DNA of 64,000 nt. Source: Paenibacillus anaericanus. GTDB lineage: Bacteria; Bacillota; Bacilli; Paenibacillales; Paenibacillaceae. Positions within the stretch are counted from its first letter, which is position 1, and each line of letters starts with the position of its first letter. Positions 26,441 to 35,270 of the stretch are shown here, piece after piece. The notes beneath the pieces were generated by a model. The model worked only from the letters and a program-made list of their open reading frames with translations. It was not told the origin of the DNA and made no database searches. Location of the stretch: the NCBI RefSeq assembly GCF_003994475.1, contig NZ_RZNY01000002.1, forward strand, positions 360,536 to 424,535. The letters run 5' to 3'. A program made the translations under genes and the position numbers.

Positions 26441-28429
26441 CTATTCCTCATACTCTGTAAAATCTACATTTTCCACAATCCAACGTTTACGTGGATCGAC
26501 CTTATCACCCATTAGCGTAGATACCCGGCGCTCGGCCTTAGCTGTATCCTCGATCTGCACTTGTAACAACGTCCGTGATTCAGGATTCATCGTTGTTTCC
26601 CATAGCTGATCTGGATTCATCTCTCCAAGTCCTTTATACCGCTGTAACTCGAAGTTTTTGCCAAATTCCTTCAAATAATTCTGTAATTGTTCGTCACTCC
26701 ATGCATAACGAATCGTCTCTAGCTTGCCAGAGCGACGCGTGATCTTGTAAAGTGGCGGTTGAGCGATATATATACGCCCCGCATCGATTAACGGCTTCAT
26801 ATAACGGTAGAAGAAAGTAAGTAGCAATACCTGAATGTGAGCTCCATCTGTATCCGCATCCGTCATAATGATAATCTTAGAATAATTGCAGTCCTCCACG
26901 GCAAATTCCGTTCCGATACCTGCACCAATCGCAGCAACAATTGCCCGATACTCATCATTCTTCAGAACATCGGCAAGTTTCGCCTTCTCTGGATTCATCG
27001 GCTTACCTTTGAGTGGTAAGATTGCTTGGATCTTTGAATCCCGTCCTTGCTTGGCTGACCCCCCCGCCGAATCTCCTTCCACGATAAACAATTCGGTTCG
27101 TGTAAAGTCCTTCGACTGCGCTGGAGTTAGCTTACCTCCAAGATTGGAGCTCTCGCTCCGTTTCTTGCCGGTCCGCATTTCATCACGAGCCTTGCGAGCT
27201 GCTTCGCGTGCTTTGGAAGCTTGAACGGATTTCTTGATTAAAGATTGACCCACCTGAGGATTCTCTTCCAGGAACAGTGCCATCTTCTCTGATACGATTG
27301 CATCTACCGCACTACGAGCAGAAGAACTGCCGAGTTGGTCCTTAGTCTGGCCTACGAACTCCACCTCAGACATCTTGACGCTGATAACAGCCATCATACC
27401 TTCTCGCAAGTCGCTTCCTTCCAGATTCTTATCCTTTTCTTTCAGGATACCATTCTTACGAGCATAATCGTTCATAACCCGAGTATATGCGGTTTTGAAG
27501 CCCGTTTCATGTGTACCACCGCCGCGAGTCGGAATGGAGTTTACGAATGATGCCAATGTCTCGGTGTACCCCGCATTATATTGAAGGGCGACCTCCACCT
27601 CGATATCGTCCCGTTCGGAGTAGAAATGAATTACATCATGGAGCACATCTTTGCCGTCATTCAGAAACTGAACGAACTGACTGGCTCCACCTTCATAGAA
27701 GAACTCGTCGGACCGATCAGAACGATCATCCTTCAAGGTCACCTTCAGACCCGAATTCAGAAATGCAATCTCCTGTAAACGTTCTGCTAGCGTATCATAA
27801 TTTAGCCCAATTCCATTCGGAAATACACGAATATCCGGTTTGAATGTTACCTTGGTGCCACTCCGGTTCGTATTCCCGATCACTTCCAGACCACCAACTG
27901 CTTCTCCAACATGCTCGATGCCTTTTTTGTCTACCCAATATTCAAAACGTTGACGGTGAATTTTACCCTTACGATAAATATCTACCTCAAGCCATTCGGA
28001 CAACGCATTCGTTACCGAAGCGCCGACGCCATGTAGACCACCTGATTTCTTATAACCGTTACCGCCGAATTTACCACCAGCGTGCAGGATCGTAAATACA
28101 ACCTGCGGTGTAGGAATACCGGTCTTATGCATCTCAGTTGGAATACCGCGGCCATTGTCAAATACCGTTACCGAACCATCTTTATTCAAAGAAATATCGA
28201 TTTTGGAGCAGTATTTTGCAAGATGCTCATCAACAGCGTTGTCAACAATTTCCCATACCAGGTGATGAAGTCCCGACGAGCTCGTACTGCCGATGTACAT
28301 ACCTGGACGTTTGCGTACTGCGACAAGCCCTTCGAGCACCTGAATGTCGTCCGCGTCGTATCCCGAAGCAGCGCCACCAGACACGTCCCCGGAAGCCCCG
28401 CCTTCGAACAAATCGATTTGTTCGCCCAT
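26441..28429 (-). CDS. parE: DNA topoisomerase IV subunit B
   Basis: A 662-aa GHKL ATPase subunit. VLEGLVAVRKRPGMYIG, EIVDNAVDEHLA (ATP-binding Asn), DNGRGIPTEM, GGLHGVGASVTNALS and the TOPRIM blocks EGDSAGGSAKQGRD and MTDADTDGAHI are all present, in order. PLKGKPMNPEKAKLADVLKN follows the TOPRIM start. Starts after GGGGGAG. The first ~25 residues contain a Gly/Ser/Ala-rich extension before the ATPase domain. Immediately upstream of parC on the same strand. Confidence 0.96.
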   Translation of the reverse strand: MGEQIDLFEGGASGDVSGGAASGYDADDIQVLEGLVAVRKRPGMYIGSTSSSGLHHLVWEIVDNAVDEHLAKYCSKIDISLNKDGSVTVFDNGRGIPTEMHKTGIPTPQVVFTILHAGGKFGGNGYKKSGGLHGVGASVTNALSEWLEVDIYRKGKIHRQRFEYWVDKKGIEHVGEAVGGLEVIGNTNRSGTKVTFKPDIRVFPNGIGLNYDTLAERLQEIAFLNSGLKVTLKDDRSDRSDEFFYEGGASQFVQFLNDGKDVLHDVIHFYSERDDIEVEVALQYNAGYTETLASFVNSIPTRGGGTHETGFKTAYTRVMNDYARKNGILKEKDKNLEGSDLREGMMAVISVKMSEVEFVGQTKDQLGSSSARSAVDAIVSEKMALFLEENPQVGQSLIKKSVQASKAREAARKARDEMRTGKKRSESSNLGGKLTPAQSKDFTRTELFIVEGDSAGGSAKQGRDSKIQAILPLKGKPMNPEKAKLADVLKNDEYRAIVAAIGAGIGTEFAVEDCNYSKIIIMTDADTDGAHIQVLLLTFFYRYMKPLIDAGRIYIAQPPLYKITRRSGKLETIRYAWSDEQLQNYLKEFGKNFELQRYKGLGEMNPDQLWETTMNPESRTLLQVQIEDTAKAERRVSTLMGDKVDPRKRWIVENVDFTEYEE

Positions 28430-28510
28430 TCATGCTCCCCCTTTATGCTTCTTTATGTAGCAATTTTTATTTTTTAAATGCAAACAAGTGTTTTGTTACC
28501 CTTGTCCATT

Positions 28511-29509
28511 CTAATTCAAGATATCCTGTTTCGTAAAGACAAGGAATGAAACAAACAATGAACAAACCGCCCAAATAGCCAATATCATTAATGAAAAACC
28601 TAGTGTCATCCCTTCAATTGGAGCGGGAGAGCCTGCTAAATAATTAGTTAATCCCAAATTTACCATAAATAAATATTTCGCACTTGTCCAGGCGGAAGCC
28701 ATATTCGTCAGGATATTTCCTGCAATGAGTGCCGCCATCATGATCACAATACTAGCTGCCGTACTCCTAACGAGTACTGAAACCATGAAAGCAAGCATGG
28801 CGACAGTTATACTAACAAACCAAATTAAACCAGCTTGCATTAATAAGTACTCCCATTGAGGAACCGCATGTACTCCTGAAATATCTACTTCTGCACCATT
28901 CAGCACAAATCCTGTGAGTACGGGCATATTAAAACCCCCATAGCCGAAGAACAGTCCTGAAATCAAGTAACAAATGACATACGCAGACACAACAATAAGC
29001 GAGACAAACATAAGTAAGGTTATTAACTTACTCAGCAGTATTTTCCACCGCCTGATAGGCCTTGTTAGAAGCATCTTCACCGTTCCAGTTGTGCGCTCGG
29101 ATGAAACGATATCAGAACCAACACCCATGATAAGAAGTGGAATAAACAACGTAGCTGCATTGTTCAAAAATTCGCGTGTAAACGATACGCCACCCGTTTG
29201 TTGTGGGTTAATATCATGTTCCAAATAGTATTTCATTTGCTGAATATAAATTTTGCGATATTTCTTCCATTCCTCCGGTACACGATCACTTCCAAGCGAA
29301 TTCTGATTATCTGTAATCCCCTGTTGAACCTGTCTACGCCAATCATCCCCATATTTCTCCTGACTGTTCATGGAAACCTTAAGCTGTGCATAAGCAAACA
29401 TAGGCACTAACACGACCAAGACTAATAGAATAACATAGAAGCGTTTCTTCTTGATCATCTTGATCATTTCATTCTTGACCAAGGGTATCATCCTATTCAA
29501 TTCCTTCAC
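28511..29509 (-). CDS. ABC-2 type permease
   Basis: A 332-aa membrane protein with an N-terminal hydrophobic anchor (KKKRFYVILLVLVVLVPMFAYAQ), a soluble ~100-residue extracytoplasmic loop, then five membrane segments around GSDIVSSERTTGTVKMLLTRPIRRWKILLSKL, which is the standard ABC-2 permease motif. It overlaps the upstream ATPase gene by 17 bases and thus belongs to the SGNH-esterase/ABC operon. The exported compound is unknown. Confidence 0.85.
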   Translation of the reverse strand: MKELNRMIPLVKNEMIKMIKKKRFYVILLVLVVLVPMFAYAQLKVSMNSQEKYGDDWRRQVQQGITDNQNSLGSDRVPEEWKKYRKIYIQQMKYYLEHDINPQQTGGVSFTREFLNNAATLFIPLLIMGVGSDIVSSERTTGTVKMLLTRPIRRWKILLSKLITLLMFVSLIVVSAYVICYLISGLFFGYGGFNMPVLTGFVLNGAEVDISGVHAVPQWEYLLMQAGLIWFVSITVAMLAFMVSVLVRSTAASIVIMMAALIAGNILTNMASAWTSAKYLFMVNLGLTNYLAGSPAPIEGMTLGFSLMILAIWAVCSLFVSFLVFTKQDILN

Positions 29510-30476
29510 CTTCCGTCATTTCCAAGAACAGTTGTTCCAGAGTAGGATTGATCTTCTGAACAGACTCCACTGAGATGCCTTGCTTGACCAAACGCGACAC
29601 TTGATTTGCAATTTGATCTGGAGACATGATTGTAACAATAGCATGATCCCCCATGCCCGCAAGGATCGCTACATCGAGAACGTTATCCGGATCTTCAACA
29701 AGACGCACTCCATCCGCGATGAGTAAAGCCTCTCCCCCAGCCCTAGGTTCAAGTTGCCATACAACATAATTCGTGCCATCCGCGATTAATTCCTCCACCG
29801 TTCCGACTGCCAACACGCGTCCTTGACTAATGATAGCCACCCGGTCACAGAGTAATTGAATCTCACTGAGCAAATGACTAGATACGAATACAGCCATTCC
29901 TTCTTCAGCTAGTTTACGAATAAAGACACGTAATTCCTTAATTCCTTTAGGATCGAGTCCATTCGTTGGTTCATCCATAATAAGTAGTTTAGGTCGTCCA
30001 AGCAGAGCTTGAGCAATCCCAAGCCGCTGCCGCATCCCGAGTGAATATGTTTTTACTTTATCGTGAATCCGTGCGCCAAGCCTTACAGTGTCAACTACTT
30101 CAGCAATGCGTGCTGTGGACACTCCAGGCATCATTCGCGCAAAATGCTCTAGATTCTCCCAGCCTGTCAAATAGGTATATACCTCAGGATTTTCCACAAT
30201 AGAGCCAACATAAGCCAGAGCTTGTTCTGGTTGTTTTTGAACATCGTATCCACAGATCTGAATTTTCCCCTCTGTTGGCCGGATCAAATCAACTAACATC
30301 CTTATTGTCGTTGTTTTGCCTGCACCATTAGGTCCCAAAAAGCCAAATATCTCTCCAGCCTTTACTTCAAAAGTTACATCCTGAACAATCCATTTCTTTC
30401 CGATCTTTTTCTTTATATGCTGCACCGACAAAACGGTTTGTTGCTGTTCACCTACAACCCTATTATTTGCCGTCAT
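29493..30476 (-). CDS. ABC transporter ATPase
   Basis: A 327-aa ATPase with Walker A GPNGAGKTTT, signature YSLGMRQRLGIAQAL, Walker B KLLIMDEPTNGLDP and switch His in SSHLLSEI, plus a C-terminal domain of about 90 residues. It resembles the CcmA/NatA-like group paired with ABC-2 permeases. ATG 30476 follows GGAG by eight bases; GTG 30485 is too close to the site. The permease gene overlaps its 3' end. The gene starts 22 bases after the SGNH-esterase gene. Confidence 0.92.
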   Translation of the reverse strand: MTANNRVVGEQQQTVLSVQHIKKKIGKKWIVQDVTFEVKAGEIFGFLGPNGAGKTTTIRMLVDLIRPTEGKIQICGYDVQKQPEQALAYVGSIVENPEVYTYLTGWENLEHFARMMPGVSTARIAEVVDTVRLGARIHDKVKTYSLGMRQRLGIAQALLGRPKLLIMDEPTNGLDPKGIKELRVFIRKLAEEGMAVFVSSHLLSEIQLLCDRVAIISQGRVLAVGTVEELIADGTNYVVWQLEPRAGGEALLIADGVRLVEDPDNVLDVAILAGMGDHAIVTIMSPDQIANQVSRLVKQGISVESVQKINPTLEQLFLEMTEGEGIE

Positions 30477-30498
30477 TGTCCTCACTCCTTATACCCAT

Positions 30499-31323
30499 TC
30501 ATTCCACTACACTCTTACCTAATCCTTGAACAATACGTTCTGCAATGGATTGATAACCTTCTCCATTTGGGTGAAAATGATCACCCGACAAATAAAGGGG
30601 GCCATTATTTGAAAATAAATCGTATGTAGGCACAACTAATGTCCTTTTATATTCACTCATTGTTTGCATAGCCAAGCTATTCCAATGGGTCACAGCCTTA
30701 TTGCCTATTTCCTTTATACCTTCCAAATCGGCAAAAGGATTATATAGACTTACATATACAAGCTGTGCATCAGGGTTAATATCAACGAGTTTCTTCACGA
30801 TCTGCTTGAAATTCTCACTTGCTTCCGTCACTGATTTTTCAAGTTCCATCTCGGTTGGAAGCTCTCCACCACTCTGAAATTTCTCAGTTTCTTGAAACAA
30901 GTCATTCCCACCGATAGATAGCAGAATAACACCCGACTGCTTCAACACATATTGAACCCCTTTCTCGTCCAATAGTGGTATAAGTTTTGCCGTTGTTAAT
31001 CCGTTAATACCTAAATTGTTCACTAATTTAGATTGGTCTCCACGTTCCTTCAATATTTGAACCGTTCTTCGCGCATAACCATTTCCTGTATCGTCACCTG
31101 TCCCTTTGGCAAGAGAATCGCCAATCGCCGTCACATCCAGAACCGATTCTATCTCAGGTGTCGGCAAAACACTTTCCTGTCGTGTCTGCTCATCGAAAAT
31201 CGGTGCGCCTAAGGGATTCATTATATCTTTAACCGCATAGAGAAAACCGCATAACAGTAACACTGTTGACACGCCTGAGATCAGGCCAGTCGTTGTCCAA
31301 ATCCGGGAAGTTGAGTTCATCAT
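30499..31323 (-). CDS. Membrane-anchored SGNH/GDSL esterase
   Basis: A 274-aa extracytoplasmic hydrolase: one N-terminal membrane segment, then the four SGNH blocks: AIGDSLAKG (nucleophile Ser70), LGINGLTT (Gly/Asn), LLSIGGNDLF (Asn) and DHFHPNGEGY with the Asp-His dyad. The family deacylates lipids or polysaccharides. Its place at the head of an operon with an ABC-2 exporter suggests that it acts on an exported or cell-wall polymer. ATG follows GGAGG. Confidence 0.92.
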   Translation of the reverse strand: MMNSTSRIWTTTGLISGVSTVLLLCGFLYAVKDIMNPLGAPIFDEQTRQESVLPTPEIESVLDVTAIGDSLAKGTGDDTGNGYARRTVQILKERGDQSKLVNNLGINGLTTAKLIPLLDEKGVQYVLKQSGVILLSIGGNDLFQETEKFQSGGELPTEMELEKSVTEASENFKQIVKKLVDINPDAQLVYVSLYNPFADLEGIKEIGNKAVTHWNSLAMQTMSEYKRTLVVPTYDLFSNNGPLYLSGDHFHPNGEGYQSIAERIVQGLGKSVVE

Positions 31324-31464
31324 GATCCTCCATTCTCATGCTGCTTGTCAAACTTATGTAAATAACATAAAACTTCTTAAATCAATAAGCAAATTTTCCA
31401 CAAAAAAAGGACTAGCTTTTTCAATCCAGATGCGATATACTATTTTTCGTTGAGAAAAAAACAC

Positions 31465-31537
31465 GGGTTATTAGCTTAGCTGGTAGAGCAGCCGACTCTT
31501 AATCGGCAGGTCGTAGGTTCGACCCCTACATAACCCA
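31465..31537 (+). tRNA. tRNA-Lys (CTT anticodon)
   Basis: A complete 73-nt cloverleaf. Acceptor GGGTTAT pairs with ATAACCC; the D arm reads GCTTAGCTGGTAGAGC; the anticodon stem GCCGA/TCGGC encloses loop CTCTTAA with anticodon CTT; the T arm is GTAGG-TTCGACC-CCTAC, and the discriminator is A. The 3' CCA is not encoded. A TATACT -10-like box lies at 31436-31441 with no good -35. A hairpin follows at 31550. Confidence 0.95.
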
Positions 31538-31549
31538 TATAAAGTAAGG

Positions 31550-31583
31550 AAAGAAGAGGGCTATTAGCCCTCTTCTTTCTTTG
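31550..31583 (+). terminator. Terminator of the tRNA-Lys gene
   Basis: AAAGAAGAGGGCT pairs perfectly with AGCCCTCTTCTTT around ATT and is followed by CTTTG. It lies 13 bp after the tRNA. Confidence 0.8.
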
Positions 31584-31615
31584 TCTATACTTCCACTCCA
31601 TACCCTCACAAACGA

Positions 31616-31660
31616 AAAAGTGGCTGGCCCTCTTCTTTTTCAATAGAGGACCAACCACTT
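31616..31660 (-). terminator. Terminator of the CAP-domain gene
   Basis: On the minus strand a 16-pair stem (AAGTGG-TTGG-TCCTCT with its partner, two to three G-U pairs) is followed by a run of T. It lies about 20 bp after the stop codon. Confidence 0.8.
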
Positions 31661-31681
31661 CGTTAAATGATAAGTTTGATG

Positions 31682-32215
31682 TTACTTTCCAATAAACTCC
31701 TGTACCCAATATCCATTATAATAGCCTACCCCAATTAAACCGTATTTCGCATTTAGAATGTTCGCCTTATGTCCGGGGCTATTCATCCATTCATTTACGA
31801 CTTCTTTTGCGGTCTTTTGTCCCATGGCAATATTCTCACCTGCGTACCGATATGAAATGTTAAAAGCATCCATCATATCAAACGGAGAACCGTATTTAGG
31901 AGAAGTATGACTGAAATAATTACTATGGTACATTTCAATTGCTTTTTTCTTCGCCATGTTGGATAAATTCGTGTGAACAACCAATGGTTTCAACCCTGCT
32001 TTAACTCGCACCTGATTAACCATTTGGACAACTTCTGTAGCATGTTCTTTCTGAATTCGCGCATATACAGTAGCCAATTGCTGCGATTCCTTCGTTGAAG
32101 CTGCATAGGCGGTTCCACCACCAACAACCTGAGATACAGGTATTGCTACTAATGAAGTAACCAAAACAGAGAATAGCATACCGGCTGCGATACGTTTCGT
32201 GTTGCATTTCTTCAT
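31682..32215 (-). CDS. Secreted CAP/SCP-domain protein (YkwD-like)
   Basis: A 177-aa exported protein: basic N-terminus, hydrophobic core and an AYA-type cleavage site before the mature part, followed by a CAP domain: MVNQVRVKAGLKPLVVHTNLSNMAKKKAIEM, HTSPKYGSPFDMM, AGENIAMGQKTAKEVVNEWMNSPGHKANILN and IGVGYYNGYWVQEFIGK. These are the four conserved CAP signatures. Function of bacterial YkwD proteins is unsettled (surface adhesion, sporulation). I prefer ATG 32215, which follows GGGGG; the ORF can be extended upstream to 32245. Confidence 0.92.
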   Translation of the reverse strand: MKKCNTKRIAAGMLFSVLVTSLVAIPVSQVVGGGTAYAASTKESQQLATVYARIQKEHATEVVQMVNQVRVKAGLKPLVVHTNLSNMAKKKAIEMYHSNYFSHTSPKYGSPFDMMDAFNISYRYAGENIAMGQKTAKEVVNEWMNSPGHKANILNAKYGLIGVGYYNGYWVQEFIGK

Positions 32216-32330
32216 GATGATTCGCCCCCTTAGCTTACCAACCACTATATGGGTTGCTGCTCACATTTTAACATAATGTGTACAATTATGCATACGAAAT
32301 TATTGGTAAAAATACGTAACGGATCCTATC

Positions 32331-33365
32331 TTATTTAAAGTTAGCTGCATTTTCCTTCGTTACTTTTTGATAAGGAATCCAAATGTATTGCTGATCAGAA
32401 ATCTCAAATCCTACCGTGTCTTTATTAATTTCTGCACCTTTAGCAAGTAAGGATGCTAATTTAACAGCCGCTATCCCCTGGTTCTCAGCGTGATTGAGAA
32501 CGGTCCCAAGCATTGTACCTTGCTCTAACGCTTTGAGAGCTGGTGCTGTAGCGTCTACACCAACAACGGGCATATATTTGTCCCCTGAGAAATACCCCGC
32601 GTCCTCTAGAGCTTCAATAGCACCCAATGCCATGTCATCATTATTAGCAAATACAGCTTCGATCTTGTCACCTTTAGCTGCTAGGAAGGATGCCATCTTT
32701 TCTTTCGCCTTATCTCGCTCCCACATTGCCGTATCTTCTTGTACTTTCTCAACTCTGATTCCAGCATCTTCAACGGCTTGAATCGAATACCGCGTCCGCA
32801 GCTCTGCATCCTGATGCCCTGGTTCGCCTTTCAACATCGCGTATTGCAAAACTCCATCACCATTCTTATCAGCCTCCGGATGCGTTTTCCAATATTGCGC
32901 TATAATCTCCCCCGAGAACGTTCCGGACTGTTCTGCTTTCGCACCAACATAATAAACTTTATCCCATTTTTTCATATCTTCAGCATGTGGTTCACGGTTC
33001 AAAAATACAACGGGTGTGCCACTTGCTTTTGCTTTATCAATAATGACACCTGCTGCTGTACGGTCAACTGGATTAATAATTAGAGCGCCTACTTTTTTGG
33101 AAATGAACACATCAATTTGATCATTCTGCTTGGGTTGTGAATTTTCACTATCAACAATATCCAATTTAGCAATCCCCTCGGAGTTTTTCTCGAACGACTT
33201 ACGAACTCCCTTCATAAACGTATCGCCAAACTTATAGATCGCAACACCAACTTTAGGAGTCGATCCCCCATCTCTACCACTTACACTATTTCCATCACTG
33301 GAGCATCCTACTATCATAGTAGCTAGTAGCGCTATAGTCATACCTACGGTAGTTATCTTCTTCAA
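32331..33365 (-). CDS. Galactose/sugar-type ABC substrate-binding lipoprotein
   Basis: A 344-aa lipoprotein with lipobox MIVGC near residue 21 and a periplasmic-binding type I fold. KVGVAIYKFGDTFMKGVRKSF, IINPVDRTAAGVIIDKAKASGTPVVFLNREP and AVFANNDDMALGAIEALEDAG match the MglB/RbsB group, and DKNGDG resembles the Ca2+-binding loop of MglB-type proteins. No sugar permease or ATPase is adjacent, so it either serves a distant transporter or acts as a sensor partner. Promoter not evident. Confidence 0.88.
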   Translation of the reverse strand: MKKITTVGMTIALLATMIVGCSSDGNSVSGRDGGSTPKVGVAIYKFGDTFMKGVRKSFEKNSEGIAKLDIVDSENSQPKQNDQIDVFISKKVGALIINPVDRTAAGVIIDKAKASGTPVVFLNREPHAEDMKKWDKVYYVGAKAEQSGTFSGEIIAQYWKTHPEADKNGDGVLQYAMLKGEPGHQDAELRTRYSIQAVEDAGIRVEKVQEDTAMWERDKAKEKMASFLAAKGDKIEAVFANNDDMALGAIEALEDAGYFSGDKYMPVVGVDATAPALKALEQGTMLGTVLNHAENQGIAAVKLASLLAKGAEINKDTVGFEISDQQYIWIPYQKVTKENAANFK

Positions 33366-33476
33366 TCCACATGACCTCCTAACAGCTATAATTATTTATG
33401 TCAGGTTCTAGTATATGCTCATTATAGTTCAAACATAGTAGATACGCATTATTCTTAAAAAAGTAGCAATCCACGC

Positions 33477-33516
33477 AAAAATGGACCACACAAGGAGTTT
33501 ATCCTTGCCTGGTCCA
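33477..33516 (-). terminator. Terminator of the ECF sigma/anti-sigma operon
   Basis: TGGACCA and TGGTCCA flank an inner stem CAAGGA/TCCTTG; on the minus strand the hairpin is followed by five T. It lies 14 bp after the anti-sigma gene stop. Confidence 0.88.
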
Positions 33517-33530
33517 CCTAACTTTTCTTA

Positions 33531-34511
33531 CTATTGAATCGATTCAGCGATCCGAATTAATTCAGTACGGTCAAGTCCAGATTTCTTACCAAATAACGAA
33601 TAAAGTACACCATCTTTTTCCCAATCAATACTTTTTCCGTTCACTAACACAGCATCTAGATCATTAAGTTTGATCGCTTCAACCGATCCATCAGTTGATC
33701 GTATATAAGCCGTCTCTTCATCAGCAAAACGATTTTGCATCGAGAAAGATTTTCCCGTTTCCTCATTCGTGTAGAATAAATCAATATACTTAGAGTCACT
33801 TACAGATCCATCGTCATCTTTGTAAAACTCTGCTCTATCAAATGAAAACCCCTCTGGTACATAAGTAGGCAAAATAACATTAAAACGGGTATAGTCGTTT
33901 AATTGATTAGGATCGTTAACTACAAGAATTTCTGGTTTATCTTCTTTGTCTAGTTTCTCCTGCTGTGCTTTAGTAATGACTTCGCCATTGGCAAAACCGA
34001 CAACTTCTTCACCATTTGCATTATAGATGGTTTCAGGGTTCTCATTATCCATTTCTAATATAGGATTTCCGTTACGATCGAATACTTTACCTTCCAGTTC
34101 GCTTGGAATAGAAATGGGCCCTGTTGGATACTCATATTGTTCCACGGTAATATGACCTAGCGATATCGTTTGAACGATTTTATCCAATACCTCTTGAGCA
34201 AATGCCGGCTTCATAATCCCAATACTCATTATACTAACTACAGCCAGCGTTGCCGCAGCAATTATAGGTCGCTTCATTTTGCTAGATTTTCTCATCCGCT
34301 CATCTCCTCGATTAGCTTTATTAGTCATCATCACCCGATCTAACACATCGGCTTTGTTGCTGCTCTTACTGAAGTCACGGTCAGCTAAATTCTTGCCGAT
34401 TTCAAACAGCTCATTATATTCTTCACAATCTGCGTTTCCAGGTAGTTTACGCTTATTTAAATAAGCATCTATCTCAGCAGAAAATTGTTGTTCAACACTT
34501 TTTCTACTCAT
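33531..34511 (-). CDS. Probable anti-sigma factor, membrane protein with DUF4367-like domain
   Basis: A 326-aa protein with a cytoplasmic N-terminus of about 80 residues, one membrane segment (about 82-104) and a large extracytoplasmic part that includes YTRFNVILPTYVPEGFSFDRAEFY, a DUF4367-like block. It overlaps the ECF sigma gene by four bases (ATGA), the usual position of the cognate anti-sigma factor. No zinc-binding HxxxCxxC motif is present. I infer that it holds the sigma factor until an envelope signal arrives. Confidence 0.82.
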   Translation of the reverse strand: MSRKSVEQQFSAEIDAYLNKRKLPGNADCEEYNELFEIGKNLADRDFSKSSNKADVLDRVMMTNKANRGDERMRKSSKMKRPIIAAATLAVVSIMSIGIMKPAFAQEVLDKIVQTISLGHITVEQYEYPTGPISIPSELEGKVFDRNGNPILEMDNENPETIYNANGEEVVGFANGEVITKAQQEKLDKEDKPEILVVNDPNQLNDYTRFNVILPTYVPEGFSFDRAEFYKDDDGSVSDSKYIDLFYTNEETGKSFSMQNRFADEETAYIRSTDGSVEAIKLNDLDAVLVNGKSIDWEKDGVLYSLFGKKSGLDRTELIRIAESIQ

Positions 34512-35086
34512 TTCGAATCCACCACACTTTCGTTTTCGATCTGAACTTTTAATTTTTTCATCGTGCGATAAAGAATTACCCCGACGTTGCTTTCAGACAA
34601 ATCTACTAATTCAGAAATCTGAATATTGGATAAATTGGCTCCAAATTTAAGTGCCACCATATTTCGCTCTCTCGCATTTAAAGTATTTAGAGCCATTTGA
34701 AGCTTATCGTTAGATTCACCTAATATAAACAAACTCTCCGGGTCCTTCTTACTTGACACTAGTTCCTTGATCACATCAATCGAGAAAATATTTCGTCTCT
34801 TCTGAGCTCTAAAATAATCGTTGACCACATTTCGGGCGATCGTAAACATCCAAACTTCTAGCGGCGATTTTTTAGGAGAATATGAATCTATTTTCGTCAT
34901 CGCCTTAACAAATACTTGGCTTGTCAGATCTTCTGTCGTATAACGACAACTCACCCGATAACTTATATAGTTATAGATCCTCTTATAATAGGTCTCAAAA
35001 ATTACAGCGAACTCCAAACTCTCAGATTGATATTCACTGACTGAAACTTCTTCTTTCACAGGGAAAAGCAGAACGCGTTCCTGCAT
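34508..35086 (-). CDS. ECF-family RNA polymerase sigma factor
   Basis: A 192-aa sigma-70 family factor. Region 2 reads FETYYKRIYNYISYRVSCRYTTEDLTSQVFVKAM ... VWMFTIARNVVNDYFRAQKRR and region 4 reads LNARERNMVALKFGANLSNIQISELVDLSESNVGVILYRTMKKLK, a helix-turn-helix for the -35 element. No extra domains. A matching ECF-type promoter lies about 60 bases upstream (next entry), which suggests autoregulation. The anti-sigma gene follows with a 4-nt overlap. Confidence 0.94.
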   Translation of the reverse strand: MQERVLLFPVKEEVSVSEYQSESLEFAVIFETYYKRIYNYISYRVSCRYTTEDLTSQVFVKAMTKIDSYSPKKSPLEVWMFTIARNVVNDYFRAQKRRNIFSIDVIKELVSSKKDPESLFILGESNDKLQMALNTLNARERNMVALKFGANLSNIQISELVDLSESNVGVILYRTMKKLKVQIENESVVDSK

Positions 35087-35114
35087 CGGATTAACTTCTC
35101 CTTCCTTGCTGTTA

Positions 35115-35130
35115 TTACTTAGCTAAGTAA
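35115..35130. promoter_or_regulatory. Perfect 16-bp palindrome in the sigma-factor leader
   Basis: TTACTTAGCTAAGTAA is its own reverse complement and lies between the candidate ECF promoter and the ribosome site (GGAAGGAG). It may be a binding site for another regulator or a leader hairpin. Confidence 0.5.
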
Positions 35131-35141
35131 TTTCATATGTA

Positions 35142-35169
35142 AATACGACCTTTTCACGATTTCATTACA
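35142..35169 (-). promoter_or_regulatory. Candidate autoregulatory ECF promoter
   Basis: On the minus strand TGTAAT (35169-35164), a 16-bp spacer and CGTATT (35147-35142) resemble the TGAAAC/TGTAAC-N16-CGT(A/C) pattern of Bacillus ECF sigma promoters. It is about 55 bases upstream of the sigma-factor start codon. ECF operons normally carry their own recognition site, so it is a good guess to the factor's target sequence. Confidence 0.6.
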
Positions 35170-35179
35170 CTATCTTCAC

Positions 35180-35211
35180 AAAAAAAAGACCTGCAGTCAG
35201 AAGACCACAGG
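35180..35211 (-). terminator. Terminator of the GtrB-like gene and exopolysaccharide operon
   Basis: On the minus strand CCTGTGGTC pairs with GACTGCAGG (two G-U pairs) around TTCT and is followed by a run of T. It lies about 60 bp beyond the GtrB-like gene. Confidence 0.75.
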
Positions 35212-35270
35212 AAAATCATAACAAATCAAGCTGAAATTATCTTCACAATACTTAATCTTCACTCCATTTA

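Noticed and set aside
26073..28536. Many plus-strand frames of 60-130 codons opposite parE and parC
   Set aside because: These are shadow frames of the topoisomerase genes; none has a ribosome site and family motif.
31476..31709. Minus-strand 77-codon frame over the tRNA
   Set aside because: It is antisense to the tRNA-Lys gene and its terminator, with no ribosome site.
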